Shown in pieces: positions 15,847 to 23,775 of a stretch of DNA of 64,000 bases (its first letter is position 1; each line of letters begins with the position of its first letter). The translations under genes and the position numbers were made by a program. Below the pieces are notes generated by a model that was given only the letters and a program-made list of their open reading frames with translations, ran no database searches and was not told the DNA's origin. Origin of the DNA: a virus; IMG/VR virus record IMGVR_UViG_3300036799_000043, positions 47,055 through 111,054 of that record. One strand, given 5' to 3'.

Positions 15847-16053
15847 ATGACAACAGCAACGAACGCCCTGTGGTTCTTAGGACCACCGCTGCCACAAGCA
15901 GAACGCGCTTACGCCGCCGCTCAGCAACGCGCTACAGAACGCCAGAGCGAGAGTGCTCAGCGTGACGCAGCAGCAGTCAGACGAGCGCGTAACGCGCGCT
16001 TCGCGATGCTGCACGATCTCAACGTCAAAAGCTGGAAAGGAAGTCAACGATGA
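15847..16053 (+). CDS. helical hypothetical protein, 68 aa
   Basis: Starts MTTATNALWF; the rest is one long charged helix (RATERQSESAQRDAAAV). Overlaps the next gene by 4 bases. Unknown. Confidence 0.55.
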   Translation: MTTATNALWFLGPPLPQAERAYAAAQQRATERQSESAQRDAAAVRRARNARFAMLHDLNVKSWKGSQR

Positions 16054-16478
16054 TACAGCGAGTCACCGAGCGCCCAGCATCGTACTGGGTCGCTCAGCAG
16101 AAAGATTGGATCGCACGCTGCGGCGGCGATCTCGAAGGCTACATCGCGAACTACGGCAGCGTGCACGACGAGCAGCACAGCGGCGACGGCGGTGAAGCGA
16201 TCTACGCTGCAGACATCGCGTATTTGCGCCAGCTTGAAGCTCGACACGCCGACGAGCGCGACCTGCGACGCGTAAACGACAGCCGTGCCGGGCGTGCGCA
16301 GAGCGAGCGTCGCTTGCGCGCTGAAACGGCGCTTACGCATCTCGCGCACGCCATTGGCTGTATCGAGCGCATACGCGACATGTACCCGCTGGCGCTCAGT
16401 GAGGACGCGCGCTCGCTAAGCATGGCTATTGAGGACTTAGACGATGTGCGCAACTTCGTCTCGTCAACACTGCAATGA
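16050..16478 (+). CDS. hypothetical protein, 142 aa
   Basis: ATGA-coupled. Mostly helical with an Arg-rich central helix (RDLRRVNDSRAGRAQSERR). No family. Its stop overlaps the ATG of a 14-codon mini-ORF (16475-16519) that links it to the HNH gene. Confidence 0.6.
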   Translation: MIQRVTERPASYWVAQQKDWIARCGGDLEGYIANYGSVHDEQHSGDGGEAIYAADIAYLRQLEARHADERDLRRVNDSRAGRAQSERRLRAETALTHLAHAIGCIERIRDMYPLALSEDARSLSMAIEDLDDVRNFVSSTLQ

Positions 16479-16515
16479 CGCCCGAGCCGCGCATCAGAGA
16501 CGGCAGTATCGCGCG

Positions 16516-16911
16516 GTGAGTGACTATTCGAGCTTCGCTGTGCCGAAGCCCGTCAAGCGCGTGAAAGCCCAGAAGCGTCGGAAACCGCTCGGAGCGCGCG
16601 CTGACCGTGTTGATGATTCGCTGCGCGTCGAAGTACTCAAGCGCGACGGCGTATGCTTTCTACGCACGCTGTATGAGGACCACGTGTGCTTCGACAAATT
16701 CGACGAGCAGCACGCGTCGACCGACCTCGACAAGCTCGAAGTCGATCACTTCTGGCTCGACGGTGCGCACATGGGCGACAGAGCGCCGAGCGACCTCGCG
16801 CATCTCGTTGCGATGTGCCACTGGGCGAACGTGATCCACAAACCAACACGCGAAGAAAGGGCCGCAGAGCGTGACTACAGCAGACGACTCTACCCAGACG
16901 CGCACGACTGA
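16516..16911 (+). CDS. HNH endonuclease
   Basis: 131 residues from GTG at 16516. A very basic N-terminus (KPVKRVKAQKRRKP) precedes the HNH fold: RVEVLKRDGVC, EVDHFW (D77-H78), MGDRAPSDLAHL, and CHWANVI with N105 and a trailing His. Spacing and the MGDRAPSD segment match phage HNH nucleases. Could act in packaging or as a free-standing homing-type nuclease; it is distant from the terminase here. An alternative upstream start is blocked by frame; the GTG overlaps the TGA of a mini-ORF, suggesting coupling. Confidence 0.75.
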   Translation: MSDYSSFAVPKPVKRVKAQKRRKPLGARADRVDDSLRVEVLKRDGVCFLRTLYEDHVCFDKFDEQHASTDLDKLEVDHFWLDGAHMGDRAPSDLAHLVAMCHWANVIHKPTREERAAERDYSRRLYPDAHD

Positions 16912-17107
16912 GACGCACTGTCGCGAGTGCCAGCACCCGCTCGACAAGCATCAACAGGTCAACGATCACACCGACTGCACCGCTATCTACGTCGATCCAT
17001 TCAACGGTGAGGAGACATTCTGCGCCTGCTCGCGTGGCTGCTGCCTCGTCGAGCAGTGTCCAGGCAGGAGTCCAACGCATGAGTGCTGCATCTGTCTCGT
17101 CTGCTGA
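16871..17107 (+). CDS. cysteine-rich zinc protein, 78 aa
   Basis: GTG start inside the end of the HNH gene (41-base overlap). CRECQHPLDKH, then CTAIYVDP, CACSRGCC, C and CCICLVC: about a dozen Cys/His ligands in a protein of 78 residues, so probably two or more zinc sites. The first motif resembles small zinc proteins common in actinophages. Confidence 0.6.
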   Translation: MTTADDSTQTRTTETHCRECQHPLDKHQQVNDHTDCTAIYVDPFNGEETFCACSRGCCLVEQCPGRSPTHECCICLVC

Positions 17108-17309
17108 TCCTCCGAAGTGGGGAGCGTGGTCTGCACGTCGTCTCGTCGCGCGCAAGCTGCACGACTGCAACGAATGCGGACACTTGATCCTAGTTGGGGC
17201 GGTGTATTTTCGACGCTACGGTCGCATGGGCGAATCGACACAACCATGGACGTATCTGTCGTGCGAGTCGTGCGAGCGTAGGCTACGTCGAGAATTTGTG
17301 GCGAAATAG
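17079..17309 (+). CDS. zinc-ribbon protein, 76 aa
   Basis: ATG 8 bases after AGGAG; overlaps the preceding gene by 29 bases. C-x2-C pairs (CNEC, CESC) separated by about 33 residues give a classic ribbon; KPPKWGAWSARRLVARKLHDC-like start with an aromatic VYFRRYGRMG between. Confidence 0.6.
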   Translation: MSAASVSSADPPKWGAWSARRLVARKLHDCNECGHLILVGAVYFRRYGRMGESTQPWTYLSCESCERRLRREFVAK

Positions 17310-17311
17310 TC

Positions 17312-17340
17312 TTGCGCTCGAATACGCAGTGCTGTATAGT
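17312..17340 (+). promoter_or_regulatory. early-type promoter (copy 7)
   Basis: TTGCGC 17312-17317, 17 bp with GCAGTGCTG, TATAGT 17335-17340; ATG after 8 bases. Confidence 0.85.
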
Positions 17341-17348
17341 GAGAAGCA

Positions 17349-17639
17349 ATGAACACGACGACGAGCGCAACAGTCACGATCAAGGGCACGACATACGACA
17401 TTCTGACAAGCGACACAGTAGAGACGCATCGCGCAGCGAATCGCCCGAATCTCGCCAGCGTGCTTGAGCATCGCGGGATTTTACGGGACATGGCGATTGT
17501 TCGACAGAACGGATCGCTCGTGTATCACGTCTACGAATTTGCCAACGTGCGATTCTCGCGTGTGACGAGCCAGTTCTTTCACGTCACGCCTGCCGAAAAA
17601 GCAGAGATGCAGGCGAAGCTGTCAGAGGTGCTGTCATGA
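17349..17639 (+). CDS. hypothetical protein, 96 aa
   Basis: Starts MNTTTSAT. Beta-rich with TVTIKGTTYDIL near the start and YHVYEFANVRFSRV; C-terminal helix. No family recognised. Confidence 0.6.
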   Translation: MNTTTSATVTIKGTTYDILTSDTVETHRAANRPNLASVLEHRGILRDMAIVRQNGSLVYHVYEFANVRFSRVTSQFFHVTPAEKAEMQAKLSEVLS

Positions 17640-17866
17640 TCGTCGACTACAGCACAGTCGCACGCGAGACGCGTGCCAGCGTCGCTGAGAGTGACGCACT
17701 GCTCGCGCGACTGCGACGCAGTGAAGACTTGATTATCGGCCGCTCTGATGCGGAGATCCGTGCTGCTCGTATCGTCGAGTTACGCCAAGAGTGCGCGCGA
17801 CATGCTGAGCTTGAGTCGATGCTCGCTCGCTGGTCGCGCACGGTTCGGGAGATGCCACGACGATGA
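17636..17866 (+). CDS. helical hypothetical protein, 76 aa
   Basis: ATGA-coupled. Almost wholly alpha-helical, Arg/Glu-rich (LLARLRRSEDLIIG, AEIRAARIVELRQE), likely a coiled-coil dimer. Confidence 0.6.
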   Translation: MIVDYSTVARETRASVAESDALLARLRRSEDLIIGRSDAEIRAARIVELRQECARHAELESMLARWSRTVREMPRR

Positions 17867-18036
17867 GCGACGAGAATACGAAGCCAACCATTGCTGAGTG
17901 CTGCGAGCTACGCGAGTGCTGTCCGTGTTGCCCAAACGGCTACTGCGAAGACGAGACGGCGACTGCTGACGACTGTCACCGACTGCAGAGCGAGACTGAT
18001 CTGTACGGCGAGTGCTGCGACTGTTGCAAGCCATGA
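17863..18036 (+). CDS. 57-residue microprotein with twelve cysteines
   Basis: ATGA-coupled at both ends. Cysteines at about 13, 14, 19, 20, 22, 23, 28, 38, 51, 52, 54 and 55, in CC-x4-CC-P-CC and CC-D-CC patterns. No signal peptide, so metal clusters (metallothionein-like or multi-zinc) are more likely than disulfides. Acidic rather than basic, unlike nucleic-acid-binding fingers. No known family recognised. Confidence 0.65.
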   Translation: MSDENTKPTIAECCELRECCPCCPNGYCEDETATADDCHRLQSETDLYGECCDCCKP

Positions 18037-18248
18037 CGATACTACAAGGACGCACGCTCGTCGAGCTACGCAGAGATCACGTCGAGATCGCGCTTATCTG
18101 GCTGCGCGAGGCGCGAGATCAGCGCTCGACGCTGACTGGTCGACAGCACGCGTATCTACTCGCGAAAGCAGCGTGGGCGCGTCGCTCAGCACTTGCTGTC
18201 ACACAGACGATAGAGATGGTGAGACGTGAGCACTCAGAGTCACGTTGA
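18033..18248 (+). CDS. helical hypothetical protein, 71 aa
   Basis: ATGA-coupled. Continuous amphipathic helices rich in Arg and Leu (LVELRRDHVEIALIWLREA). Unknown. Confidence 0.55.
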   Translation: MTILQGRTLVELRRDHVEIALIWLREARDQRSTLTGRQHAYLLAKAAWARRSALAVTQTIEMVRREHSESR

Positions 18249-18459
18249 CGAATTCGAGCGCATCGCGCGCAACTACACGCGTCGTATGAAAAACGACGCC
18301 AGACGCCGCTACGCCGTTGCCTACGCGACTGCGCTGATCGCTACAGACCTACTCGTCGACGACGTGCAGGCGCCGTCCTGTGACTATCTGAGCGCGTGTC
18401 AGCAGCAGGGAGTCCAAGCGATGCTCGACGACGTAGCAAAGCGCGTGCTGGCAAAGTAA
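18226..18459 (+). CDS. helical hypothetical protein, 77 aa
   Basis: GTG start within the end of the previous gene. Helical with a basic patch (YTRRMKNDARRRYAV). Ends TAA, directly followed by the CAGAAGTCACA box of the next promoter. Confidence 0.55.
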   Translation: MSTQSHVDEFERIARNYTRRMKNDARRRYAVAYATALIATDLLVDDVQAPSCDYLSACQQQGVQAMLDDVAKRVLAK

Positions 18460-18485
18460 CAGAAGTCACAAAGACGTGGATACTC

Positions 18486-18514
18486 TTGTGTCTCTGTCTA
18501 CAGCGCTGCATACT
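18486..18514 (+). promoter_or_regulatory. early-type promoter (copy 8) with upstream box
   Basis: TTGTGT 18486-18491, 17 bp with ACAGCGCTG, CATACT 18509-18514. Upstream AACAGAAGTCACAAAG at 18458-18473. ATG after 9 bases. Confidence 0.75.
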
Positions 18515-18523
18515 ATGAGAGTC

Positions 18524-18805
18524 ATGAGCACTTACGTTTCACTCACCGAGCGCGCAATCGCAGCGCACATCGCTTGGATCGATGCCGTCAACGACGCGAA
18601 CACTCAGCGCGTAAGCAATCACGCTGACGCAATGCTGCTGATCGAGATCGCGCGAGACGAGTGGAAAGCAGCGATGAGCGAGCAAGACGAGCAGATCGCG
18701 AGTGGCGAGCTTGTAGTCGATACGCAAACGTTCGCACAGCGCAAAGCAGAGCAAAGCGCTCGCAACGCTGCACAGCAGATCATCGCGCGACAGTCAGTCG
18801 CGTAA
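18524..18805 (+). CDS. helical hypothetical protein, 93 aa
   Basis: Starts MSTYVSLTERA. All-alpha with a charged Gln/Ala C-terminal helix. Heads a three-gene operon (18524, 18822, 19258). Confidence 0.6.
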   Translation: MSTYVSLTERAIAAHIAWIDAVNDANTQRVSNHADAMLLIEIARDEWKAAMSEQDEQIASGELVVDTQTFAQRKAEQSARNAAQQIIARQSVA

Positions 18806-18821
18806 GAAAGAGAGCACACGC

Positions 18822-19283
18822 GTGAGCACACGACGCGAAACGACTTTAGAGACATGTCACTGCGGTGCGAGCTTCGACCGCAGCGACCATTGCCCAGAGT
18901 GCTACTGCGAGCAATTCGAGGCATACTGTGAGCACGTACACGTGCCAGAAAGCGGACGCATGAACACGACGACAGAGCACAACCACTTCATGTCCAGCTA
19001 CGACACGATCATCGACTCGCTCGACAGTGAGTACCGTTGCGACTGCGACGACAACATCGTCGGTGGCCCGCGCGAGCACTCAGGCGAGCGCTTCGTCGAG
19101 CACATGCGTCGAGAGGACGGTCAGTGCAACCTGGCGCTCGTGTGTGCGGCGCACCTGCCGTTTTCTGTCGTCTTCGTCTCGCGTGAGATAGCCGACATCG
19201 AGAGCATCGAGCTTGAGTCGCTGACTGCAGAGCGCGAGCTTGAACTGCGAGCGCAGCATGCCAACGACACCGCCGCTGACTGA
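18822..19283 (+). CDS. zinc-finger protein with internal MNTTT segment
   Basis: 153 residues from GTG. N-terminal zinc cluster CHCGASF-x-R-S-DHCPECYCEQ with further Cys/His. At residue 47 the DNA reads ATGAACACGACGACAG, identical to the start of several promoter-proximal genes, followed by a second domain (CDCDDN, C-x6-C). This suggests fusion of a zinc-ribbon gene to a former promoter-proximal gene that lost its promoter; translation from the internal ATG is also possible. Confidence 0.6.
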   Translation: MSTRRETTLETCHCGASFDRSDHCPECYCEQFEAYCEHVHVPESGRMNTTTEHNHFMSSYDTIIDSLDSEYRCDCDDNIVGGPREHSGERFVEHMRREDGQCNLALVCAAHLPFSVVFVSREIADIESIELESLTAERELELRAQHANDTAAD

Positions 19284-19677
19284 CTTGCTCAAGCCGACTC
19301 GGCTCAAGCTGCGCGTGCTCAGTCTCGCCATAGCCGCAATCGCTCTGTACGGGCTCGCACAGCGTGACCCGCAGGACGTAGCTCTACTGAGCGCGTGTCT
19401 GATCGGCTTCGCGCTGTCACCGCTGTCTGTGCGGCGAGAGGTGCTGTATGACGTTGAGCACATCGTCGTCAAAGAGCCACGTGCGCACAAAACTGCGCAG
19501 CGTGCAGAGATCGTCGAAGACGAAGTAGACGCGATAGACGAGCGCGAGCTAGCGACAACGCTGCTCAAGAACAACCCGAAGCTCGTTAACAAAGACTTGG
19601 CGCTCGTGATCGCGCGACGCATGATCGCTGATGGAAGTGTCATGTCACAAAATGGCAAAATACTTGCATCGCAGTAA
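19258..19677 (+). CDS. two-helix membrane protein
   Basis: 139 residues from ATG at 19258 (an upstream in-frame TTG is less likely). A membrane hairpin spans about residues 22-58 (VLSLAIAAIALYGLA and VALLSACLIGFALSPL), followed by an acidic helical cytoplasmic domain (EIVEDEVDAIDERELATTLL). The 3' end contains the upstream box and -35 of the next promoter. Confidence 0.6.
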   Translation: MPTTPPLTDLLKPTRLKLRVLSLAIAAIALYGLAQRDPQDVALLSACLIGFALSPLSVRREVLYDVEHIVVKEPRAHKTAQRAEIVEDEVDAIDERELATTLLKNNPKLVNKDLALVIARRMIADGSVMSQNGKILASQ

Positions 19678-19692
19678 GCAGCGCTGTATAGT
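19664..19692 (+). promoter_or_regulatory. early-type promoter (copy 9) with upstream box
   Basis: TTGCAT 19664-19669, 17 bp with GCAGCGCTG, TATAGT 19687-19692. Upstream GTCACAAAATGGCAAAATAC 19644-19663. ATG after 7 bases. Confidence 0.8.
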
Positions 19693-19699
19693 GTCAGTA

Positions 19700-19906
19700 A
19701 TGAACACGACAGCGATCTACAGCAGCGCCAGTGAAGCGCAGCGCTACAGCACAAACGCGACGTACCGCCAGACGAGCGACCTATTTGTCAAAGCTCAGCA
19801 GTTGCAGCGCCTCGCCGCTGAGATCGCCGCGCTTGCGACCGAGATCGTTGAGAACGGCAATGCCCCTTCTCGCGAAGCTGCTCAGCAGATTCTGGCGGCA
19901 CTCTGA
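19700..19906 (+). CDS. hypothetical protein, 68 aa
   Basis: Starts MNTTAIYSS. C-terminal half is an Ala/Leu helix (LQRLAAEIAALATEIV). Shares its final A with the next ATG. Confidence 0.55.
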   Translation: MNTTAIYSSASEAQRYSTNATYRQTSDLFVKAQQLQRLAAEIAALATEIVENGNAPSREAAQQILAAL

Positions 19907-20121
19907 TGAGCCGCGCTCGCCCGATCGAAGTCATGTTCCACGAGCTTCGCGCGAACGCTGCCGCCGACCGCGCTAAGTACGGCGTGTTCTCAATCAAGAA
20001 GAATGGCGAGCGCTATGCGAAGCCCAGCGTGGTTGAGTCGACAGAAGCGTACGCCGAGCGACGCGCGCAGTGGATGCGCGATGCGAATCCTGGTCGAGAC
20101 TTTGTGGTACTCCCTCTGTGA
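19906..20121 (+). CDS. hypothetical protein, 71 aa
   Basis: Overlaps neighbours at both ends (1 and 4 bases). Contains KYGVFSIKKNGERYAKPS, strand-turn-strand, then a helix and DANPGRDFVVLPL. Unknown. Confidence 0.55.
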   Translation: MSRARPIEVMFHELRANAAADRAKYGVFSIKKNGERYAKPSVVESTEAYAERRAQWMRDANPGRDFVVLPL

Positions 20122-20378
20122 AACAAGCACAGCGCACACCACTTCAACGCGAAAGGCAACGCGCGATGATTACGTACGAGCGAGTCGACGTGAACTACGC
20201 ACGACTGAGCTATCAGCACGAGCTATTCCACATCGTTGCGCATGGCAAGAGACTCAAGCCGCGCGCAACTGCGCTGTGCGGCCTCAAGCGCGACAACGTG
20301 TGGGAGGACTGCCGCGTGCGTCGACCCGAGCAAGTGTGCGGCATGTGCCAGCGCAAGCTCGACGAAATCGACAAGTAA
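20118..20378 (+). CDS. zinc-binding hypothetical protein, 86 aa
   Basis: GTGA overlap supports GTG at 20118; an ATG at 20166 (70 residues) is the alternative. The C-terminal half has a His and C..C-x4-CGMC pattern (ALCGLKRDNVWEDC then VCGMCQRKLDEI), a spaced zinc site seen in actinophage early proteins. Confidence 0.55.
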   Translation: MKQAQRTPLQRERQRAMITYERVDVNYARLSYQHELFHIVAHGKRLKPRATALCGLKRDNVWEDCRVRRPEQVCGMCQRKLDEIDK

Positions 20379-20425
20379 CAGAGGTCACAGAATGGACGAA
20401 GTGCTCGAATTGAGTGCTTTTAGTC

Positions 20426-20454
20426 TTGCGCTCTAGTATGCAGCGCTGTATATT
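20426..20454 (+). promoter_or_regulatory. early-type promoter (copy 10)
   Basis: TTGCGC 20426-20431, 17 bp with GCAGCGCTG, TATATT 20449-20454. The GTCACA box (20384-20389) lies further upstream than usual. ATG after 6 bases. Confidence 0.85.
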
Positions 20455-20460
20455 TAGTAC

Positions 20461-20706
20461 ATGAGCAAGACAGTTTCAGCCACGACAGTCGCACGACTCG
20501 CAGAGCACAGCGCGATTCGCACCACGGGTGCTTTCGTTCATCAGATTTACGGTGGCCGTGGATCGATCAACGGTCAGACCAACTGCGGCCTGCGCAATGG
20601 CCGAAGCTCGCGCCGCGCGCTCGTCAACCTCGCTGAGGTGAGCGTCGACAAGCTCTGTCACAAGTGCTTCCAAGTCGAGCGAATCACGCGCGAAGCGGGC
20701 GAATAG
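20461..20706 (+). CDS. zinc-binding hypothetical protein, 81 aa
   Basis: Starts MSKTVSATTV. Contains a H..H..TNCGLRNGRSSRR...LCHKC arrangement similar to the C-terminal half of the 20118 product, suggesting the two are distant paralogues. Confidence 0.55.
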   Translation: MSKTVSATTVARLAEHSAIRTTGAFVHQIYGGRGSINGQTNCGLRNGRSSRRALVNLAEVSVDKLCHKCFQVERITREAGE

Positions 20707-20737
20707 CCCGCTCAACACACGAAGGGAAACAAGAATC

Positions 20738-20953
20738 ATGAGCACGCTCAGCACCGGCTATCAGCAGTACGTCACAGTCGACAACTGCTCAGACATTCGC
20801 AACTGTGTGTACTGTGGCAATTACAGTGAGCCACTCAAGGACAATAGTCGCGGGCAGGTCGTCTGTCGCGACTTCGAGAACTGCGTTTGGAATCGAGTCG
20901 ACAACGGCGAGATCGATTCAGATCGCGCTTGGAAATTGATCGGGAGGAAGTAG
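20738..20953 (+). CDS. zinc-ribbon protein, 71 aa
   Basis: ATG preceded by AAGGGAAA. C-x4-C-x2-C (CSDIRNCVYCGNY) and C-x4-C later (VCRDFENC). Ends directly before the next ATG. Confidence 0.6.
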   Translation: MSTLSTGYQQYVTVDNCSDIRNCVYCGNYSEPLKDNSRGQVVCRDFENCVWNRVDNGEIDSDRAWKLIGRK

Positions 20954-21421
20954 ATGCAACTCGACCACGTGCAGATCAGCGTCGCGCGCGTGCTGCAGAC
21001 AGATGCGGAGATAACGCTGCTCAACGCTCGCAGCCAAGAGCTATGCGAAGCCGATAGCAGGCTGAGCAGCGTACGCAGCGTCGAGATCGCTGCCGCCGAG
21101 CTACTCGCACGTTACCAACGCGAGCAAGACGAGCTAGACAAGTTCATGCGTCAGTTTCGTCTCGTGCCACCAACGCTTCCCGCGGATATTCTGATCGAGC
21201 GACTCGTGCGGCGTCTACAGGAACTCGACGAAGTAGAGAGCTTCGCGAGCTACCTCGTCAGCATGAGCGGCAGCCGCACGCTGATCGAAGACGCAGAGCA
21301 GATCCAGGACCTGTTGAATCGGCATAGACTCGCGCGCACAGTGTCGCCTAGCCGCCGTCAGCGACGACTCAGACGTGTCGTGCATACGTCTGAGTGCTCG
21401 ATCATTCCGTGCCTCTGCTGA
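20954..21421 (+). CDS. coiled-coil protein, 155 aa
   Basis: ATG immediately after the previous stop. Long helices (ARYQREQDELDKFMRQF, LVRRLQELDEVESF) and an Arg-rich tail (SPSRRQRRLRRVV) that may bind nucleic acid. No family. Confidence 0.6.
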   Translation: MQLDHVQISVARVLQTDAEITLLNARSQELCEADSRLSSVRSVEIAAAELLARYQREQDELDKFMRQFRLVPPTLPADILIERLVRRLQELDEVESFASYLVSMSGSRTLIEDAEQIQDLLNRHRLARTVSPSRRQRRLRRVVHTSECSIIPCLC

Positions 21422-21452
21422 TGCGGTGATCGTCGGCAATAGAGCTATTGGC

Positions 21453-21638
21453 ATGCTGACGTTCGAGCAGCAGTGTGAAGCCGAACTAGCGCAACAGTCC
21501 TCAGACCCTCCAGAGAACTGGCACAGAGCTAGCGGTGAGATGTTGTGCAGTTGTCAGCGTGAGTACTGGCGTCACGCTCGACATTGGCCACACATCTGGC
21601 TACATGCGTTGTGCGATGGGAGCTACGTAAAGCTCTAA
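21453..21638 (+). CDS. small His/Trp-rich protein, 61 aa
   Basis: Start uncertain: ATG at 21453 chosen, GTG at 21426 would add nine residues. Contains LCSCQREYWRHARHWPHIW, a cluster of Cys, His and Trp. Last gene before convergent transcription; a terminator hairpin follows. Confidence 0.45.
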   Translation: MLTFEQQCEAELAQQSSDPPENWHRASGEMLCSCQREYWRHARHWPHIWLHALCDGSYVKL

Positions 21639-21644
21639 GCCTGA

Positions 21645-21685
21645 AAGTGCGCATCTGCCGTCCTGCGAGCCAGTTGCGCACTTCC
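21645..21685. terminator. terminator between convergent operons
   Basis: 9-bp perfect stem AAGTGCGCA (21645-21653) with TGCGCACTT (21675-21683) and a 21-base loop. It separates the plus-strand early block from the minus-strand secretion operon. Confidence 0.7.
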
Positions 21686-21728
21686 TATTCGATTCGAGCG
21701 CTGTGGTGCGGCGCTCACTGACAGCGTA

Positions 21729-23774
21729 TCAGTTCGCGATCAGATCGACCTCAGTCTCGACCTCGTGCTGCCACTTCGTGAGTGCCTTACGTCGATGCGC
21801 GTGCCAGAGCTTTGCATTTTCTCCAGGAGCTTCCCAGCGGCAGTCGCGCTCGACATTGACACAGCGTGGGTTTTCGCACATGTGCTCGACTGACAGTACC
21901 CGAGCTTTCATGAGCATCGCGACTTCGTTGAGATCGAGACCTTCCTTGACTGCGAGCAGCAGCGCGTAGACGAGCCATTGACGCCCCATATACGTACAGC
22001 GTGGACGACCGTTGCTGCCCTCCTGACTGAGTGAGTAGCTTGTCTCTGTACAGCCGTTGATACCGTACGGCCAGACGTGTCGTTTCCAGATCGCTAGTAG
22101 CTGCTCTGCGTCTCGTTGATCCGCACGTAGTCGACTACCTGTGATCCACTCTGGCATCGCTACAGGACCCGCTACAGGTAGCTTGTGTTCGACGATGGAT
22201 AGCGTCGCTTCGTCCTCTTCCAGGAACTTCTCCGCGTCTGCATCAAAAACCTCTGCATCCAACTCATCGCTGTACTGTTGCAGCGGTGCGAGTGCAGCCC
22301 GCTCTTGTGGTGCAGCGGCTTCGTCGTCGTCTAAGCCGCCCTCTATTCTCGGCGCTACTCTGACGTGCTCTCTGTGTACAGCAGCGCGAGTGATGTACGG
22401 CGCGAGGGATACGGCTTGCACGCCGGGTCTGCCTGCGACTAAGTAACCCTCTAACTGATCGAGCGTCACGTTGAGTACAAGCTCGCTCGCGCGCACTGCG
22501 AGTCCGGGTAAGTCTTTGAGAATATCCTCGCACCATTGACGACTTTGACGCGCGAGTGGACCGAGTCCCATGATGAGTGAAACCGCAGCGTTCGCTTGCA
22601 GCACAGTGCCCAAGTCTTGCGGGTCTTGCGACAGATACAGAATGCGCCAACCGCGGGCGCGCATCGAGCGAAAAAGGTCGTCCATCTCTGTGCGTCGAGT
22701 CTTGAGAAACGCCGCTTCCTCGAGGACGAGAATGACATCGTGCACGACTTCGGCTGCACGCTTGCACTGCACAATACCCGCGACACCGATCAACGGTGTC
22801 AGCTTTGGATTCGTGTAGCTGTTGCCGCTAAGGTGAATGATGACGGGCTCGTCACGGCTAAGCTCTGACACGAGATCGAAGTCATTGCCGAGTGATTCTG
22901 AGCACACACGCGACAGCGACTTGAGTCGGCGCAGCCACGTCTTTCTCGCGAGCGCTGGGACTTCTTCGTCCTCTTCCATGATGCGCTGACAGCGAGCGAT
23001 CATGTCTGGCCACGTGCGCTGTCTGTTCGCGCTGTCAATCTCCTCAAGCGCTTGAGAGATAGCGTCGCTCATCAACTGCGAGAAGAAGCCGGTACTTCCG
23101 GGTGACTCCGGCCAGATCGTCGGGATTGCTTCGGCGATCATCTCGCGATCACCGTCGAGCACGTTCCAGCCCAATCCCATACGAATGCGCCAGCGCAGCA
23201 CGCGCATGCCCATGTCTTCGGCTTCGTTCGTTGCTTCCTCAATCGGGTCGCTGCGATCAAAGCTCAGCACAACGACTTTGCGGCGCTTCCAGAAGCCAAG
23301 CGAGCGCATGATCCGCATCTTGAGTCCGATAGTTGGCTGCAAAATCATCGACACGACTGCGGTGCTCTTGCCGCTACCAGAGCCACCGACGATGAGTGCG
23401 TGCGTCTGATCGAGATACGTCATGACGCCGCCGACGTACCAGTACCAGGGCTGCACGAAAAAGTTACGCCGCCACGATGCGAAGCGTCGATGCCAGGGTT
23501 GTCGTCTGACGCGTATTGGGCGAACTTCCTTGGCGAGTTTCGATGTCACTGCAAAAGACATTCGCACTCGATTGATGACGAGCGCGAGCATGAGCCACAG
23601 CACGCCGAAGACGATGACGAAGCCAGCCCATGCGTCGACGCCAAGGTCTGCGAGATGCGTCAGGTCTTGATTCTGCCACGCGTCTTTGAGCGCGTCGACT
23701 GTCGGGCTTAGCTGCGACAGCGTGTCTGGTAGCTGTCGCAGCCCAGGCGCGATCTGATCGAGCCAGTCGCGCAT
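21729..23774 (-). CDS. VirD4/TraG-like coupling ATPase with C-terminal HNH-like segment
   Basis: 681 residues. A membrane segment at about 49-69 (AGFVIVFGVLWLMLALVI) precedes a P-loop ATPase: Walker A GGSGSGKST (130-138), Walker B VILVLEEAAF (347-356), and an LSQDP motif (381-385), as in FtsK/HerA-type DNA pumps and T4SS coupling proteins. After about residue 540 the tail contains EHMCENPRCVN (630-640) with a further cysteine, resembling the H-x-C-x-NPxC-x-N zinc motif of HNH3-type nucleases; a catalytic assignment is uncertain. Last gene of the minus-strand operon. Expected role: bring a substrate, probably DNA, to the channel. Confidence 0.75.
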   Translation of the reverse strand: MRDWLDQIAPGLRQLPDTLSQLSPTVDALKDAWQNQDLTHLADLGVDAWAGFVIVFGVLWLMLALVINRVRMSFAVTSKLAKEVRPIRVRRQPWHRRFASWRRNFFVQPWYWYVGGVMTYLDQTHALIVGGSGSGKSTAVVSMILQPTIGLKMRIMRSLGFWKRRKVVVLSFDRSDPIEEATNEAEDMGMRVLRWRIRMGLGWNVLDGDREMIAEAIPTIWPESPGSTGFFSQLMSDAISQALEEIDSANRQRTWPDMIARCQRIMEEDEEVPALARKTWLRRLKSLSRVCSESLGNDFDLVSELSRDEPVIIHLSGNSYTNPKLTPLIGVAGIVQCKRAAEVVHDVILVLEEAAFLKTRRTEMDDLFRSMRARGWRILYLSQDPQDLGTVLQANAAVSLIMGLGPLARQSRQWCEDILKDLPGLAVRASELVLNVTLDQLEGYLVAGRPGVQAVSLAPYITRAAVHREHVRVAPRIEGGLDDDEAAAPQERAALAPLQQYSDELDAEVFDADAEKFLEEDEATLSIVEHKLPVAGPVAMPEWITGSRLRADQRDAEQLLAIWKRHVWPYGINGCTETSYSLSQEGSNGRPRCTYMGRQWLVYALLLAVKEGLDLNEVAMLMKARVLSVEHMCENPRCVNVERDCRWEAPGENAKLWHAHRRKALTKWQHEVETEVDLIAN

Positions 23775-23775
23775 G

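Noticed and set aside
16516-16911. HNH gene as the packaging-associated HNH
   Set aside because: It is more than 20 kb from the terminase and in an early-type operon, so packaging partnership is not supported.
1317-20454. Repeated intergenic motif considered as a CRISPR array
   Set aside because: Copies are single, kilobases apart and aligned with starts of genes; no regular spacers. They are promoters.
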